Source: Pseudoclavibacter helvolus
GTDB taxonomy: Bacteria; Actinomycetota; Actinomycetes; Actinomycetales; Microbacteriaceae
Assembly: GCF_014191305.1 (NCBI RefSeq)
Contig: NZ_JACHWJ010000001.1
Location: 992,001 to 1,056,000, forward strand
DNA length: 64,000 bases
Direction of reading: 5' to 3'
The position numbers and the translations under genes are program-made. A model generated the notes under the pieces. The model was not told where the DNA came from. It searched no databases and saw only the letters and a list, made by a program, of their open reading frames with translations. Below are positions 49,446 through 59,107 of the stretch, in pieces (the stretch's first letter is position 1; each line of letters opens with the position of its first letter).

Positions 49446-50465
49446 CTACCCCCCTGCGCGCGCTTCGTCTCCGTCTTCGAGGATCGAGTCTGGCTGAATG
49501 TCGATTCTTGCACCAGTGAGCTTGGCCGCGAGGCGCGCATTCTGGCCTTCCTTGCCGATCGCGAGCGACAGCTGGAAGTCGGGAACCAGCGCCCGGACGG
49601 CCTTCGTGGCACGGTCGATGACAAACGCGCTCGAGACTTTCGCCGGGCTCAATGCACTAGCCACGAAGGTCGGCAGGTCGTCGGAGTAGTCGACGATGTC
49701 GATCTTCTCATCGCCCAATTCGTTGGTGACGGCGCGAACTCGCGCCCCGAGCTCGCCGATGCACGCGCCCTTCGGGTTGATGCCTTCCTGAGTCGCGCGG
49801 ACGGCGATCTTCGAGCGGTGGCCCGCCTCGCGCGCGAGCGACACGATCTCGACGACGCCACTTGCGATCTCAGGAACCTCGAGGGCGAAGAGCTTGCGAA
49901 CAAGCGACGGGTGCGTGCGGGAGACCGTGATCTGCGGCCCCTTGGTGCCCCGCTCGACCTTCGTCACGAAGACGCGGAGGCGCCGGCCGTGCGAGTAGTC
50001 CTCGCCAGGAACCTGCTCCTCGGGAGGCAGGATGGCCTCGACGGTTCCGAGGTCGACGTGGATCATGCGGGGGTTCGGTCCCTGCTGGATCACGCCGGCG
50101 ACGATGTCACCCTCGCGTCCACGGAACTCGCCAAGCACTTTGTCGTCCCCGATGTCTCGGATGCGCTGGTTGATGACCTGCTTGGCAGCAAACGCCGCGA
50201 CACGACCGAAGTCGTCGGCGGGAAGCTGAGCCTCGCCGATGATCTCGCCGTCTTCGTCCATCTCTGGCACGAACACGTTGACTTCACCGCTCTTGCGGTC
50301 GAGGTGTACACGCGTTGATGCCGGCGGCACGTCCTGGCCGAGCTCCTGCGATACGTGCTTCTCGTACGCGGTCAGGATCGCCTGCTCGAGAATGCTGGCA
50401 AGTTCCTCAAACGGGATCTCACGCTCTCGCTCGAGAATCCTCAGGACAGCAAGGTCGATCTTCAT
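49446..50465 (-). CDS. nusA: Transcription termination/antitermination factor NusA
   Basis: 339 residues: N-terminal RNA polymerase-binding domain (MKIDLAVLRILEREREI), S1 domain (GDIVAGVIQQGPNPRMIHVDLG, landmark IVAGVIQQGPNP), and two KH domains (VRATQEGINPKGACIGELGARV, landmark GACIGELGARV; LAIGKEGQNARLAAKLTG). No C-terminal acidic repeats, as in other actinobacteria. ATG 50465 with GAGGGAG upstream and a TAAAGT -10-like box about 35 bases before it. rimP, which usually precedes nusA, is missing. Confidence 0.97.
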   Translation of the reverse strand: MKIDLAVLRILEREREIPFEELASILEQAILTAYEKHVSQELGQDVPPASTRVHLDRKSGEVNVFVPEMDEDGEIIGEAQLPADDFGRVAAFAAKQVINQRIRDIGDDKVLGEFRGREGDIVAGVIQQGPNPRMIHVDLGTVEAILPPEEQVPGEDYSHGRRLRVFVTKVERGTKGPQITVSRTHPSLVRKLFALEVPEIASGVVEIVSLAREAGHRSKIAVRATQEGINPKGACIGELGARVRAVTNELGDEKIDIVDYSDDLPTFVASALSPAKVSSAFVIDRATKAVRALVPDFQLSLAIGKEGQNARLAAKLTGARIDIQPDSILEDGDEARAGG

Positions 50466-50513
50466 GGCGCTCCCTCTATTCAGATGAAAGAACGACTTTA
50501 CCCCATAACGAGC

Positions 50514-50564
50514 GCACGGGATGAGGCGTCGGGGACTTTCATCCCCTCGGACCTCATCCCGTGC
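50514..50564 (-). terminator. Terminator of proS
   Basis: 13-bp perfect outer stem (50514-50526 with 50552-50564) containing an inner GGGGA/TCCCC stem; 35 bases after the proS stop. Separates proS from nusA. Confidence 0.85.
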
Positions 50565-50598
50565 GAAGCGATCGCTCGCAACTGCCTCGAGAGTGGCG

Positions 50599-52377
50599 CT
50601 AGACGCTGCGCTTCGACTGCAGCAGCTCGAGGACCTCGTCCTTGGAGACCGCGTCGCGTTCGTTGGTGCGGCGGTTCCACAGCTCGACCTGACCGTCGAC
50701 GGCCCCCTTGCCTGCGATGACGATCCACGGAACACCGAGGAGCTCCGCGTCGCCGAACTTCACGCCGGGCGAGACCTTCTTGCGGTCGTCGTAGAGCACG
50801 TCGAGCCCAGCAGCATCGAACGCCGCAGAGAGTTCCTCCGCTACGGCGAACGGCTCCTCGTTGCGCCCTGTCGCGACGATCTGCACGTCGAACGGCGCCA
50901 CCTGCTCTGGCCAGATGAGGCCGCGGTCGTCGTGGTTGGCCTCGGCGATGAGCGCGAGGTTCCGGGTGACGCCGATGCCGTAGGAGCCCATCGTCACGGT
51001 CGTGAGCTTGCCCTGCTCGTTGAGCACCTTGAGCCCGAGCGCTTCCGCGTACTTGCGTCCCAGCTGGAAGACGTGCCCGATCTCTGTTCCGCGAGCGGTG
51101 GTGATGGCCCCACTGCCGTCTGGAGCAGGGTCGCCGTCGCGGACCTCTGCGGCGCCGATGCGCGCATCCGCCGCGAAGTCGCGCCCCGCAACCAGGGAGT
51201 GCACGTGCTTGCCTTCGACGTTCGCGCCGGTGATCCAGCTCGAACCTTCTGCCACCGTCTCGTCGAGGAAATAGGCGATCTCAGTGGTCGACTCCTCCCC
51301 CAGAACCTGGCCGTCGGCCGACCACGGGCCGATGTAGCCACGGACGAGTCCGGGGTGCTTGGCGAAGTCCTCCGCGGTCGCAGCTTCCACCTCTGCAGGT
51401 TGCAGCGCCGTCTCGAGGCGCTTCATGTCGACCTCACGGTCACCGGGGATGCCGACGACGACAAGGTCGCGGGTGCCATCCGTGTGGATGCGCGCGACGA
51501 CGACGTTCTTGAGCGTGTCAGCGGCTGTCCAGTCTCGACCGTCCACCTTCGCGACGACGGCGTTTGCGTGCGCGACAAGCGTTGCGATCGTGGGCGTGTC
51601 TGGCGAGTCGAAGACCGTGACCGGGCCCGTCGAGCTCGAGTCGACGGCAGCGGGTGCCGGAGCGGCGTACGCCTCAACGTTCGCCGCGTATCCGCCCGGG
51701 GAGCGCACGAAGGTGTCCTCGCCGACGGGAGTCGGGTGCAGGAACTCCTCGCTCCGCGAGCCGCCCATAGCCCCCGCGTTGGCCGCGACGATGACGTACT
51801 CGAGGCCGAGGCGGTCGAAGATGCGCTCGTAGGCGTCACGCTGCGCCTGGTAGCTGGTGTCGAGCCCTGCGTCGTCGATGTCGAACGAGTAGGCGTCCTT
51901 CATCGTGAACTCGCGTCCGCGCAGCAGTCCCGCGCGGGGGCGCGCCTCGTCTCGGTACTTGTCCTGGATCTGATAGATCGCGAGCGGCAGGTCCTTGTAC
52001 GACGAGTAGAGGTCCTTGACGGCGAGAGTGAAGGCCTCCTCGTGCGTCGGAGCCAGCACGAGCGGTGCGCCCTTGCGGTCCTCCAACCGGAAGATGCCAT
52101 CGCCGAAGTCGTTGAGGCGGCCCGTGGCCTCGTAGAAGTCAGCGGGGAGGATCCCGGGGAAATGAACCTCCTGAGCGCCGGCCGCTTCCATCTCCTCGCG
52201 CACGATCTGCTCGATGCGGCGCTTCACCTTGAGGCCGAGCGGCAACCAGGCGAAGACGCCAGGCGCCTGACGGCGGATGTAGCCGGCGCGCACGAGGAGC
52301 CTGTGGCTTGCCACCTCGGCGTCGACGGGATCTTCGCGGAGGGTGCGGACAAAGAGCTTGGAAAGGCGAGTAGTCAC
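50599..52377 (-). CDS. proS: Prolyl-tRNA synthetase (bacterial type)
   Basis: 592-residue class II synthetase charging tRNA-Pro. Motif 1 region [20 protein letters not shown], motif 2 [23 protein letters not shown] (landmark [12 protein letters not shown]), an insertion (editing, YbaK-like) domain of about 180 residues between motifs 2 and 3, motif 3 [16 protein letters not shown] and a C-terminal anticodon-binding domain. The insertion marks it as the bacterial-type enzyme that edits mischarged alanine. Upstream gap 52378-52455 shows nothing notable. Confidence 0.97.
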   Translation of the reverse strand: MTTRLSKLFVRTLREDPVDAEVASHRLLVRAGYIRRQAPGVFAWLPLGLKVKRRIEQIVREEMEAAGAQEVHFPGILPADFYEATGRLNDFGDGIFRLEDRKGAPLVLAPTHEEAFTLAVKDLYSSYKDLPLAIYQIQDKYRDEARPRAGLLRGREFTMKDAYSFDIDDAGLDTSYQAQRDAYERIFDRLGLEYVIVAANAGAMGGSRSEEFLHPTPVGEDTFVRSPGGYAANVEAYAAPAPAAVDSSSTGPVTVFDSPDTPTIATLVAHANAVVAKVDGRDWTAADTLKNVVVARIHTDGTRDLVVVGIPGDREVDMKRLETALQPAEVEAATAEDFAKHPGLVRGYIGPWSADGQVLGEESTTEIAYFLDETVAEGSSWITGANVEGKHVHSLVAGRDFAADARIGAAEVRDGDPAPDGSGAITTARGTEIGHVFQLGRKYAEALGLKVLNEQGKLTTVTMGSYGIGVTRNLALIAEANHDDRGLIWPEQVAPFDVQIVATGRNEEPFAVAEELSAAFDAAGLDVLYDDRKKVSPGVKFGDAELLGVPWIVIAGKGAVDGQVELWNRRTNERDAVSKDEVLELLQSKRSV

Positions 52378-52455
52378 CCCGCAATGCTAGTCGTGCGCGG
52401 GACGCCACGCGGTCGGGTCAGCGGGCGGCCGTACCTTCGCAGGCGCGGCCGCGAG

Positions 52456-53178
52456 TCACCACGGCTTGTCGTGGGAGGCGTCTCCCTCAGTCTCGCCGCG
52501 CTCCTGGTCGAGCTCGTCCTGCCGATCCTGCTGATTCTGCTGCAACTGCTCCTCGAGCTCGGTCATCTCGGGCGACTGGGTCGACTCAGGGGGGTCCTCC
52601 CCCTCGTTCGGTTCCTGCGCTTCGGATTGCTGCTGCAGCTTCTGCTGGATGCGCTCGGTCGATTCGACCGTAGGCGGCTCGAACTCGGTGGATGCGCAGC
52701 TCGGGTCGCGCGCATCCAACACGGCGAGGGCCTCCTGCCAGAGCGCAACCGCGCCCGCGGTATCGTCCGCCGCCAGCCTTGCGTCCCCCTGGCGCTCGAT
52801 CGTGATGGCGAGATTGGCACGGATAGGACACTGCTGCGGGGGTTCTGCCAACGGCAGGGCCGTCTCGAGCTCAGTGCGAGCCTCATCGAGCAGGCCCAGC
52901 TGGAGCATGGACGTGCCCGTGTTGTACGGAGCTTTCCAGCTCTCGAGAATGTTCACGAACTTCTGCTGCTGCGCCGAGTTCATGCTGCCCTCGTAGTCGG
53001 GCTCTGAGTAGAGCGCGACCGTTCGGTCGGCGATGACGGACATGCTGATGAGCTTGGCCGCGAACGCGGCCGCGATGAGCGCAAACGGGATGCTGAAGAG
53101 GATGAATCTCCGTCTGCGCCTCGCGGCGGCCGCAGCGGATGGGAGTGCGGCCCTCGGCTTCTTCTCGCGACGACTCAT
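52456..53178 (-). CDS. BatC-like TPR membrane protein
   Basis: 240 residues. Basic N-terminus, one membrane helix (about 43-63 in FILFSIPFALIAAAFAAKLI), then TPR-like helices (NTGTSMLQLGLLDEARTELETA, landmark LGLLDEARTELETAL; DTAGAVALWQEALAVL) and a Glu/Gln-rich C-terminal tail. Matches BatC position and design at the end of a MoxR-Bat operon; overlaps the VWA gene by four bases. The start ATG 53178 is preferred to an in-frame upstream codon inside the previous gene. Confidence 0.85.
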   Translation of the reverse strand: MSRREKKPRAALPSAAAAARRRRRFILFSIPFALIAAAFAAKLISMSVIADRTVALYSEPDYEGSMNSAQQQKFVNILESWKAPYNTGTSMLQLGLLDEARTELETALPLAEPPQQCPIRANLAITIERQGDARLAADDTAGAVALWQEALAVLDARDPSCASTEFEPPTVESTERIQQKLQQQSEAQEPNEGEDPPESTQSPEMTELEEQLQQNQQDRQDELDQERGETEGDASHDKPW

Positions 53179-54176
53179 GCTGCCCCTCCCCTGGCTCTGC
53201 TGAGCTCGATGAAGTGCTTCACCGATTCCCATACGTCTCGAAGCAGCAGCAGGAACGCTGCCGACGCGAGGATCCAGTACACCTCGAAGGCAGTCTCTGC
53301 GCTGCCCTTGGTCTGTGTCACTCTCGTGCTGTCGACCTCTGCGGCGACGACCTCGGTGCCAGGAGCCCTGGTCTCGAGGGGCACACCCAGCTCGTCCGCG
53401 ATCTGCTGCAAGGCTGCCGTGTCGATGACGGACAGCGCCTGCTGGCCCTGCGCATCCACGATGTAGGTCGGCTCGCCGGTCTCCAGCGTCCCCGCCGTCT
53501 CCTTCATGGGGCCGCCCGCCTCAGTGCCGTAGCCGAGCACGGCGCCACCGGCGAGGTAGCCAGCGAGGTCGCTGAAGGAGTCGGGCTCCGTGTCTGCCGT
53601 CTGCTCGCCGTCGCCCAGGTAGTAGACGACGCGTGCCCGCTCGGGCTCAGCCTCCGAGGCGGCATCGAGGACGTCCTTGACGAGGGGTTCGGCGATCGAG
53701 ATCGAACTCCCGCGCGAGTACTGCGTGACCTCCGGACGCAACGTCTGCAGGAGGGCGTCGAGTGCCGTCGTGTCTGCCGTGAAGGGAAGCCGCTGCACTG
53801 CCGCCGCGTCGAACGTGACCAGGCCGAAGCGCGCTCCCTCGTGCGCGGATGCGAGCGCCGAGATGTCGGCCTTGACTCCTTCGAGTCGCGGCGCCCCGTC
53901 CCAGTCCTCCGCGACCATGCTCGCCGTCGTGTCTACGACGAAGAGCACGTCAACCTCGCTCTGCAGGTTCGGCGCTGGGGCGCTGCCGATGCCGGGGCGG
54001 AACGCCGCGAGCACGATGAGCCCGCAGGCCGCGAGACGCAGCGCCCAGTTGATGCGGCGACGCCTGTCGGTCGCCCGGACGAGCGCGAAGATGCCGAAGC
54101 CGAGGAGCGCGATACCGAAGATCACGAGCACAAACGCGGGGAGGATCGGATTCCAGGTCACAGGCGGAGCCTCCAT
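53175..54176 (-). CDS. BatB-like von Willebrand factor A membrane protein
   Basis: 333 residues: two N-terminal membrane helices (12-34, 45-62), a VWA domain with a MIDAS motif in the form D-x-T-x-S (Asp82, Thr84, Ser86 in VVDTTASM rather than DxSxS), and a C-terminal membrane helix (near 300-318). BatB proteins are thought to act with MoxR in assembly or activation of envelope complexes. Overlaps the neighbouring VWA gene by 19 bases. Confidence 0.9.
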   Translation of the reverse strand: MEAPPVTWNPILPAFVLVIFGIALLGFGIFALVRATDRRRRINWALRLAACGLIVLAAFRPGIGSAPAPNLQSEVDVLFVVDTTASMVAEDWDGAPRLEGVKADISALASAHEGARFGLVTFDAAAVQRLPFTADTTALDALLQTLRPEVTQYSRGSSISIAEPLVKDVLDAASEAEPERARVVYYLGDGEQTADTEPDSFSDLAGYLAGGAVLGYGTEAGGPMKETAGTLETGEPTYIVDAQGQQALSVIDTAALQQIADELGVPLETRAPGTEVVAAEVDSTRVTQTKGSAETAFEVYWILASAAFLLLLRDVWESVKHFIELSRARGGAA

Positions 54177-55153
54177 GCCAGCACGACGTAGATCGAGACG
54201 AACGCGAGCATCAGCATGAGCCAGACGTTCGGGCGATCGGTGATGAGGAGCTGCGGTTGGCCGACCATGAGTGAGGTCTGCTCGCTCGTGATCTGGTCGA
54301 CGATGCCAGAGACGCTGGCCGGATCGGTGAGCTTGAAGTAGCTGCCGTCTGACTGCAGGATCGTCGTCCTGAACTGGTCGGCGAACGCATCCTCGAACTG
54401 GTTGGCGTCGAGCGCGTAGATCTTAATCCCCCGTTGCTCGGTGTACTCGGCCGCCTCGGGGAACGAGACAAGCGGGTCGCCGTTCACGGCGTTGTCCGTC
54501 GCAAAGATGATCGAGCGCGACCTACCGTCGTCCGCGGCAGGGTCGTAGTCGCCGAAGGTCATCGCGCACGAGGCAAGGCCGTCGCCGACGAGAGACGCCC
54601 CGGCGGCACCCTGCGTGCCCTGCGCAAACGAGTACTCGATGTTCGAGCCGCCGGATGCTGACTCCATCTCATCACGCACCTGCTGCAGCTGGGTCTCGAC
54701 GAACGCGTAGTCGTCCGTGAGCGGAAAGAGCTGCACGGCAGTCGCGTCCCACAGCATGAGCGACATGCGCTCTCCGTCGAAGCCAGGGAGCATCTCGAGG
54801 TACCTGTCGAGCACCTCTACGTCGTAGTCGACCATGGAACCAGAGATGTCGAGACACAGCACGATGTCGCGATTGAACTTCTCGGGCGACTCGACCCGCT
54901 GGTAAACCCACCGCCCGGCAGCGACGCTGGTCACCGCGAGCAGGATCGCGAGCACGACCCCGACGGCGGTCATGAGGCTCGAGTAGCGCACGAGCGCCCG
55001 ACGGTAGGCGGGGAGCTTCGTCAGGCGCCTCGAGTTCGCGACGGGAATGGCGCCAGACTGCCCGCGCTTGCGCGAGCGCCACCAGGCGACGCCAGCCACG
55101 GCCGCCGCGACCACGATCAGCGAAAGGCTGATCCACCACATCGCTATCGCCAC
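54158..55153 (-). CDS. BatA-like von Willebrand factor A membrane protein
   Basis: 331 residues with a membrane helix at 5-25, another at 58-80, the MIDAS DISGS at Asp102-Ser106 (LCLDISGSMVDYD), a conserved T/D pair in the VWA fold, and a C-terminal membrane helix. Pairs with the BatB-like protein downstream. Overlaps the DUF4381-like gene by ten bases. Confidence 0.9.
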   Translation of the reverse strand: MAIAMWWISLSLIVVAAAVAGVAWWRSRKRGQSGAIPVANSRRLTKLPAYRRALVRYSSLMTAVGVVLAILLAVTSVAAGRWVYQRVESPEKFNRDIVLCLDISGSMVDYDVEVLDRYLEMLPGFDGERMSLMLWDATAVQLFPLTDDYAFVETQLQQVRDEMESASGGSNIEYSFAQGTQGAAGASLVGDGLASCAMTFGDYDPAADDGRSRSIIFATDNAVNGDPLVSFPEAAEYTEQRGIKIYALDANQFEDAFADQFRTTILQSDGSYFKLTDPASVSGIVDQITSEQTSLMVGQPQLLITDRPNVWLMLMLAFVSIYVVLAWRLRL

Positions 55154-55632
55154 GTCGAGATCACCTCTCTAGCCGCCGCGACGCCGGCCTCGGCACCGCT
55201 GGGGTCGTGCGCGCCGAAGACCATCGGGTAGTACTGGCCAACCGTGTGCGAGACGCCACGAAGCTCGGTGCGACGGAGGTCGGTGAGCGTCATCTTGTCA
55301 GCGGGCACCGTCGAGACGGCAGCCACGAAGCCGCGGACAAGCACGCTCAACTCCGCGTGTGCTCTCCGCGGCGTGAGTTCGCCAGCAGCAGCTCGGCGAG
55401 CTACGTCATCGACGCGCTCCAAGTACTCCTGCTGCAAGGCGTAGACGGGCGGCCGAGCGGGTGGGAGCACCGGCGCCGCCTTCGGCGGGCGAGGACGCGT
55501 CAGGAACACTACGAGGAAGTAGTAGGCGACGATGGCAGCCAAGATCAAGAAACCGAGCACAAGCCAGAACTGCGCGTAGTCGATGACGGGGATGACGGTG
55601 CCCTCTGGCGGCTGGACGTCAGCGACGAACAT
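55144..55632 (-). CDS. DUF4381-like membrane protein
   Basis: 162 residues with one membrane helix (about 23-46) followed by a cytoplasmic helical domain (YLERVDDVARRAAAGELTPR...). Resembles the DUF4381 partner found between DUF58 and VWA genes in such operons. The first bases overlap the DUF58 gene by 14. No catalytic motif. Confidence 0.78.
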   Translation of the reverse strand: MFVADVQPPEGTVIPVIDYAQFWLVLGFLILAAIVAYYFLVVFLTRPRPPKAAPVLPPARPPVYALQQEYLERVDDVARRAAAGELTPRRAHAELSVLVRGFVAAVSTVPADKMTLTDLRRTELRGVSHTVGQYYPMVFGAHDPSGAEAGVAAAREVISTWR

Positions 55633-56521
55633 TTGCCCTCGCTTTCAAGAGCGCGAGGAGCACGGGGGCGACTTCCGCCTCGCTCGCGACCTCGGCGTAG
55701 GAGACGGCGTTTGCCTCGAAGGTCTGCTCCATGTCGATAGTGCGTTTCCGCTCGGCGTACTCGAACTCGCGCTCGAGAAGACGGTCGCCACCGAAGAGAC
55801 TCGGCATCGCCCAGTTTCCCTCAACGTCGAACGCCAGCTCGCCACGCCGGCCACGCTGGTGCGGCTCCGCGTCGGTGATCTGCAGCCACACGATCTCGTG
55901 CTGAGCCGCCAGCCGCCGCACGAGCGCCGCGCGCTCGTCGTCCCAGTCGAACTCGTCCGCGATGACGACGAGGAGCGCGCGGTGCCGCACCGTGAGGCGG
56001 ACGCGCTCCAGGATCGCGTTCATGTCGCTTGTGGCGGTCTCGAGACCAACCGTGTCGTACACGGCATGGAGCATCCGCTCGAGAGCGGAAGTCGTGCTGC
56101 GGAACGGGAGCTGTCTGATGCCCTCCGAGCTGCCGGTCACGAGGCCAACCTCGTCGCCGTGCCGGATGGCGAGGTAGCCGAGTATCCCGAGCGCGGTGAC
56201 CAGTACCTCTCGTTTCGGCTCTCCGCTCGCAGACAGCGCCGCCATGTTGCGGCCGCCGTCAACAGCGAACAGCACGCGATGCCGCCGCTCAGCGACGTAG
56301 CGCTTCACGAGCGGCTGGCCCACGCGTGCGCTGGCCTTCCAGTCGATGTCCTTGATCTCGTCTCCGGCGACGTACTCACGGAGGTCGTCGAAGTCCATAC
56401 TGCGCCCGCGGAGGTGCGAGGCGTACTGGCCGTCGAGCAGATGCAGCACGCGCCTTCGCGCGTGCAGGAACATCTTCGACTTGACCTTCGAGAGGAGAGG
56501 TCGTTCGCTTGACATCGTCAC
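55619..56521 (-). CDS. DUF58 protein
   Basis: 300 residues, soluble. The DUF58 core is visible in RSMDFDDLREYVAGDEIKDIDWKASARVG (landmark GDEIKDIDWKASARVG) and the RHRVLFAVDGGRNM segment, which resembles a degenerate VWA MIDAS. DUF58 proteins accompany MoxR ATPases and are the probable adaptor in the complex. ATG 56521 overlaps the moxR stop by four bases. Confidence 0.93.
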   Translation of the reverse strand: MTMSSERPLLSKVKSKMFLHARRRVLHLLDGQYASHLRGRSMDFDDLREYVAGDEIKDIDWKASARVGQPLVKRYVAERRHRVLFAVDGGRNMAALSASGEPKREVLVTALGILGYLAIRHGDEVGLVTGSSEGIRQLPFRSTTSALERMLHAVYDTVGLETATSDMNAILERVRLTVRHRALLVVIADEFDWDDERAALVRRLAAQHEIVWLQITDAEPHQRGRRGELAFDVEGNWAMPSLFGGDRLLEREFEYAERKRTIDMEQTFEANAVSYAEVASEAEVAPVLLALLKARANVRR

Positions 56522-57522
56522 GGAGTGCGGACTGCCCCGAGCACGGCGTCGATGATCTGTTCGACACGAACTCCCGTGGCGTCCGCTTCGAAGCCGAGGA
56601 TGATGCGGTGGCGGAGGATGCGGTGCGCGAGCCTGCGGACGTCCTCTGGCACGACGTGGTCGCGTCCCTGCAGGAGGGCAACAGCCCTCGCGCCCTTGGC
56701 GAAGTTGATCGAGGCGCGCGGCGAGGCGCCGACCTCAACGAGCCTCGCGAGCTCGGGGGCGATGTACTCACCCGCATGCCGAGTGACGTAGACGAGCCCG
56801 ACGATGTACTCGGTGATCGCCTTGTCGACGTACACGCGAGAAGTCAGATCCTGGAGCCGCGTGACATCCTGCAGACCAACGGCCGCCGGCTCCCCGTGCT
56901 CGAAGACGCCCTCGTCGATGCGCCGCAGGATCTCGGCCTCCTCGGCGGGGTTCGGGTACTCGAGCACGTCCTTGAGCATGAAGCGGTCGAGCTGCGCCTC
57001 AGGCAGCACGTACGTGCCCTCCTGCTCGATCGGGTTCTGCGTCGCGATCACGAGGAACGGGTCAGGCAGTGGGTAGAGCGTGCCGCCGATCGTGGTCTGC
57101 CGCTCCTGCATCGCCTCGAGCATGGCCGACTGCGTCTTCGCGCTCGAGCGGTTGATCTCATCGAGCAGCACGAAGTTCGCGTGCACTGGCCCAAGCTGTG
57201 TTGAGAAGCGGTGCTCTGCGGCGTCGTAGATCTGCGTGCCGACGATGTCGGATGGCAGGAGGTCAGGTGTGCACTGGATGCGGCTGAACGAGCCGCGCAC
57301 GGACTGCGCGAGGGTCTGGGCTGCTGTGGTCTTCGCCAGCCCGGGCACCGACTCCAGGAGGACGTGGCCACCGGCCATGAGCCCGACGAGCAGCGTCTCG
57401 CGGAGCTGCGTCTGTCCGACGACCTTGTGCGCGAAGGCCTGCGAAACAGCCCCAATGGAACGCCCCGCTTCCTGGAGCTCCTGCTGGCTGAGCTTGAGCT
57501 GCTGACCGCCGACAATCGTCAC
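56518..57522 (-). CDS. MoxR-family AAA+ ATPase
   Basis: 334 residues. Walker A in VPGLAKTTAAQTLAQ (Lys64), sensor and Walker B LLDEINRSSAKTQSAMLEAM (landmark LLDEINRSSAKTQ), arginine-finger region, and the MoxR ATPIDPEQEGTY-like segment NPIEQEGTYVLPEAQLDRF (landmark NPIEQEGTY). MoxR proteins act as chaperones with VWA partners. First gene of the moxR-DUF58-DUF4381-VWA-VWA-TPR operon. A 136-base gap separates it from the site-2 protease upstream, with no clear terminator. Confidence 0.95.
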   Translation of the reverse strand: MTIVGGQQLKLSQQELQEAGRSIGAVSQAFAHKVVGQTQLRETLLVGLMAGGHVLLESVPGLAKTTAAQTLAQSVRGSFSRIQCTPDLLPSDIVGTQIYDAAEHRFSTQLGPVHANFVLLDEINRSSAKTQSAMLEAMQERQTTIGGTLYPLPDPFLVIATQNPIEQEGTYVLPEAQLDRFMLKDVLEYPNPAEEAEILRRIDEGVFEHGEPAAVGLQDVTRLQDLTSRVYVDKAITEYIVGLVYVTRHAGEYIAPELARLVEVGASPRASINFAKGARAVALLQGRDHVVPEDVRRLAHRILRHRIILGFEADATGVRVEQIIDAVLGAVRTP

Positions 57523-57658
57523 GGATCCCTCTTCCTGCGGCTGGACTCGCCTGCCGACTCTTCTGGTCTCGTCTCGTGCACTTAGGTCAATGCCATAGGA
57601 AAGCGTAGTGATCCTTCCGCGTGCTCGCTGTCAGGCTCCAGGAAGGCCCCTCGCGGAG

Positions 57659-58996
57659 CTACTCGAACAGACGAATCGGGTTCACGATGTCGACGTAGAT
57701 GAACAGCGCACTCATCGCCATGAGGCACCCGGCGATGACCAGCGTCACCGGCAGGAGCTTCGCCGTATCGAAGGGTCCGGGGTCTGGCCGCCCGAAGAGC
57801 TTCGCGAGTCTGCGGCGGATGCCGTCGATGAGCGCGGCGAGAATGTGCCCTCCGTCGAGCGGCGGAAGGGGCACGAGGTTGATGACCCCGAGTGCGATGT
57901 TCACCGACGCCACCAGCTGGACGATGGTTGCGACCCGATCGACGACCGGGATGCTGGTCTCGGCCGCCACCTCGCCCGTGATCCGCCCGACTCCCACGAC
58001 GCTCATAGGTCCGTTCGGGTCTCGTTCTGCACCCCCGAAGCCTGCGTTCCACATCTCCACGATGCGTTCCGGGATCGTGATGAGGAAGTTGCCGACCGCC
58101 CGTACGTTGGCTTCTGCCATCGTGAAGGCGTAGAGAGGCGACTGCCTCGTGCGCTCCTGGGTGGGGGTGATGCCGACGAAGCCGACTTCCTCGGTCACGT
58201 ACGAACCGTCGGCAGACTCGACACGAGCTCCCGTGAGGTCGTCGAGCTGGTACACCGTGTTCACGCGCGGTGTGAGCTCGAGCTGCAGCTGCTCTCCAGC
58301 GCGGTCGACGCCGAGCAAGATCGGCGCTCCAGGGCTCACTCGAATGGCGTCCTGGAGAACGTCCCAGTTCTCTGCCGCGACCCCATCGACGCTCGTGATC
58401 GTGTCGCCTGGCATGAGCCCGGCTTCGAAGGCGGGCGCCGGCGTCTCACACGGCTCCCCCTCGGCAGGGGCGGCCGTCCCGGCGGGGACGACGCATTCGT
58501 AGACCGTGCCGACCGTCGTGCTCGGCTGGTAGAGACCAAATCCCGAGCAGACGATCATGAAGCCCAGGATGGCGATGACGAAGTTCATAGCGGGACCGCC
58601 CACCATGATGACGATCCGCTTCCAGACGGGGAGGGACGAGTACGTGCGGGATTCCTCGCCAGGGGCGACGCCCTCGGCTGAGGCGAGCCTGGCGTCGTCG
58701 ATCATGCTCGACATGAACCCTGTGCCGCCCGTGCGGGCGGCCTCCCCGGGCTTGGCCGGTGGGTACATGCCGATCATCGCCACGTAGCCACCAAGAGGGA
58801 TTGCCTTCACGCCGTACTCCGTCTCCCCTCGCTTACGCGAGAAGAGCGTCGGTCCGAAGCCGATCATGTACTGCGTGACGCGCACCCCGAATCGCTTGGC
58901 GGGGACGAGGTGGCCCACTTCGTGCAACGCGATCGACGCCGCGAGGCCGATGACTGCGGCCAGCACGCCGACGATGAAGAGCAAGACAGATTCCAC
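57659..58996 (-). CDS. Site-2 protease, RseP/Rip family
   Basis: 445-residue intramembrane zinc metalloprotease that cleaves membrane-embedded regulators. HEVGH zinc motif at His25-His29 in the first helix, LDGGH in the last-but-one helix, a PDZ domain (around GLMPGDTITSVDG), and four membrane helices. The GTG 58996 start is preferred over an in-frame upstream start: a TACGCT box sits eight bases before it. In Mycobacterium the homologue lies between dxr and ispG; neither is next to it here. Confidence 0.94.
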   Translation of the reverse strand: MESVLLFIVGVLAAVIGLAASIALHEVGHLVPAKRFGVRVTQYMIGFGPTLFSRKRGETEYGVKAIPLGGYVAMIGMYPPAKPGEAARTGGTGFMSSMIDDARLASAEGVAPGEESRTYSSLPVWKRIVIMVGGPAMNFVIAILGFMIVCSGFGLYQPSTTVGTVYECVVPAGTAAPAEGEPCETPAPAFEAGLMPGDTITSVDGVAAENWDVLQDAIRVSPGAPILLGVDRAGEQLQLELTPRVNTVYQLDDLTGARVESADGSYVTEEVGFVGITPTQERTRQSPLYAFTMAEANVRAVGNFLITIPERIVEMWNAGFGGAERDPNGPMSVVGVGRITGEVAAETSIPVVDRVATIVQLVASVNIALGVINLVPLPPLDGGHILAALIDGIRRRLAKLFGRPDPGPFDTAKLLPVTLVIAGCLMAMSALFIYVDIVNPIRLFE

Positions 58997-59107
58997 GGGG
59001 GTCAAGCGTAGACCCGCCGAGCCAGGCACTTGCTGTCGATCCGCCTTGCCGCCGGGCCGAGCGCCTGCCAGAGCTGCGCGGTTGCTACCCCGTAGGCTTG
59101 CCCGATC

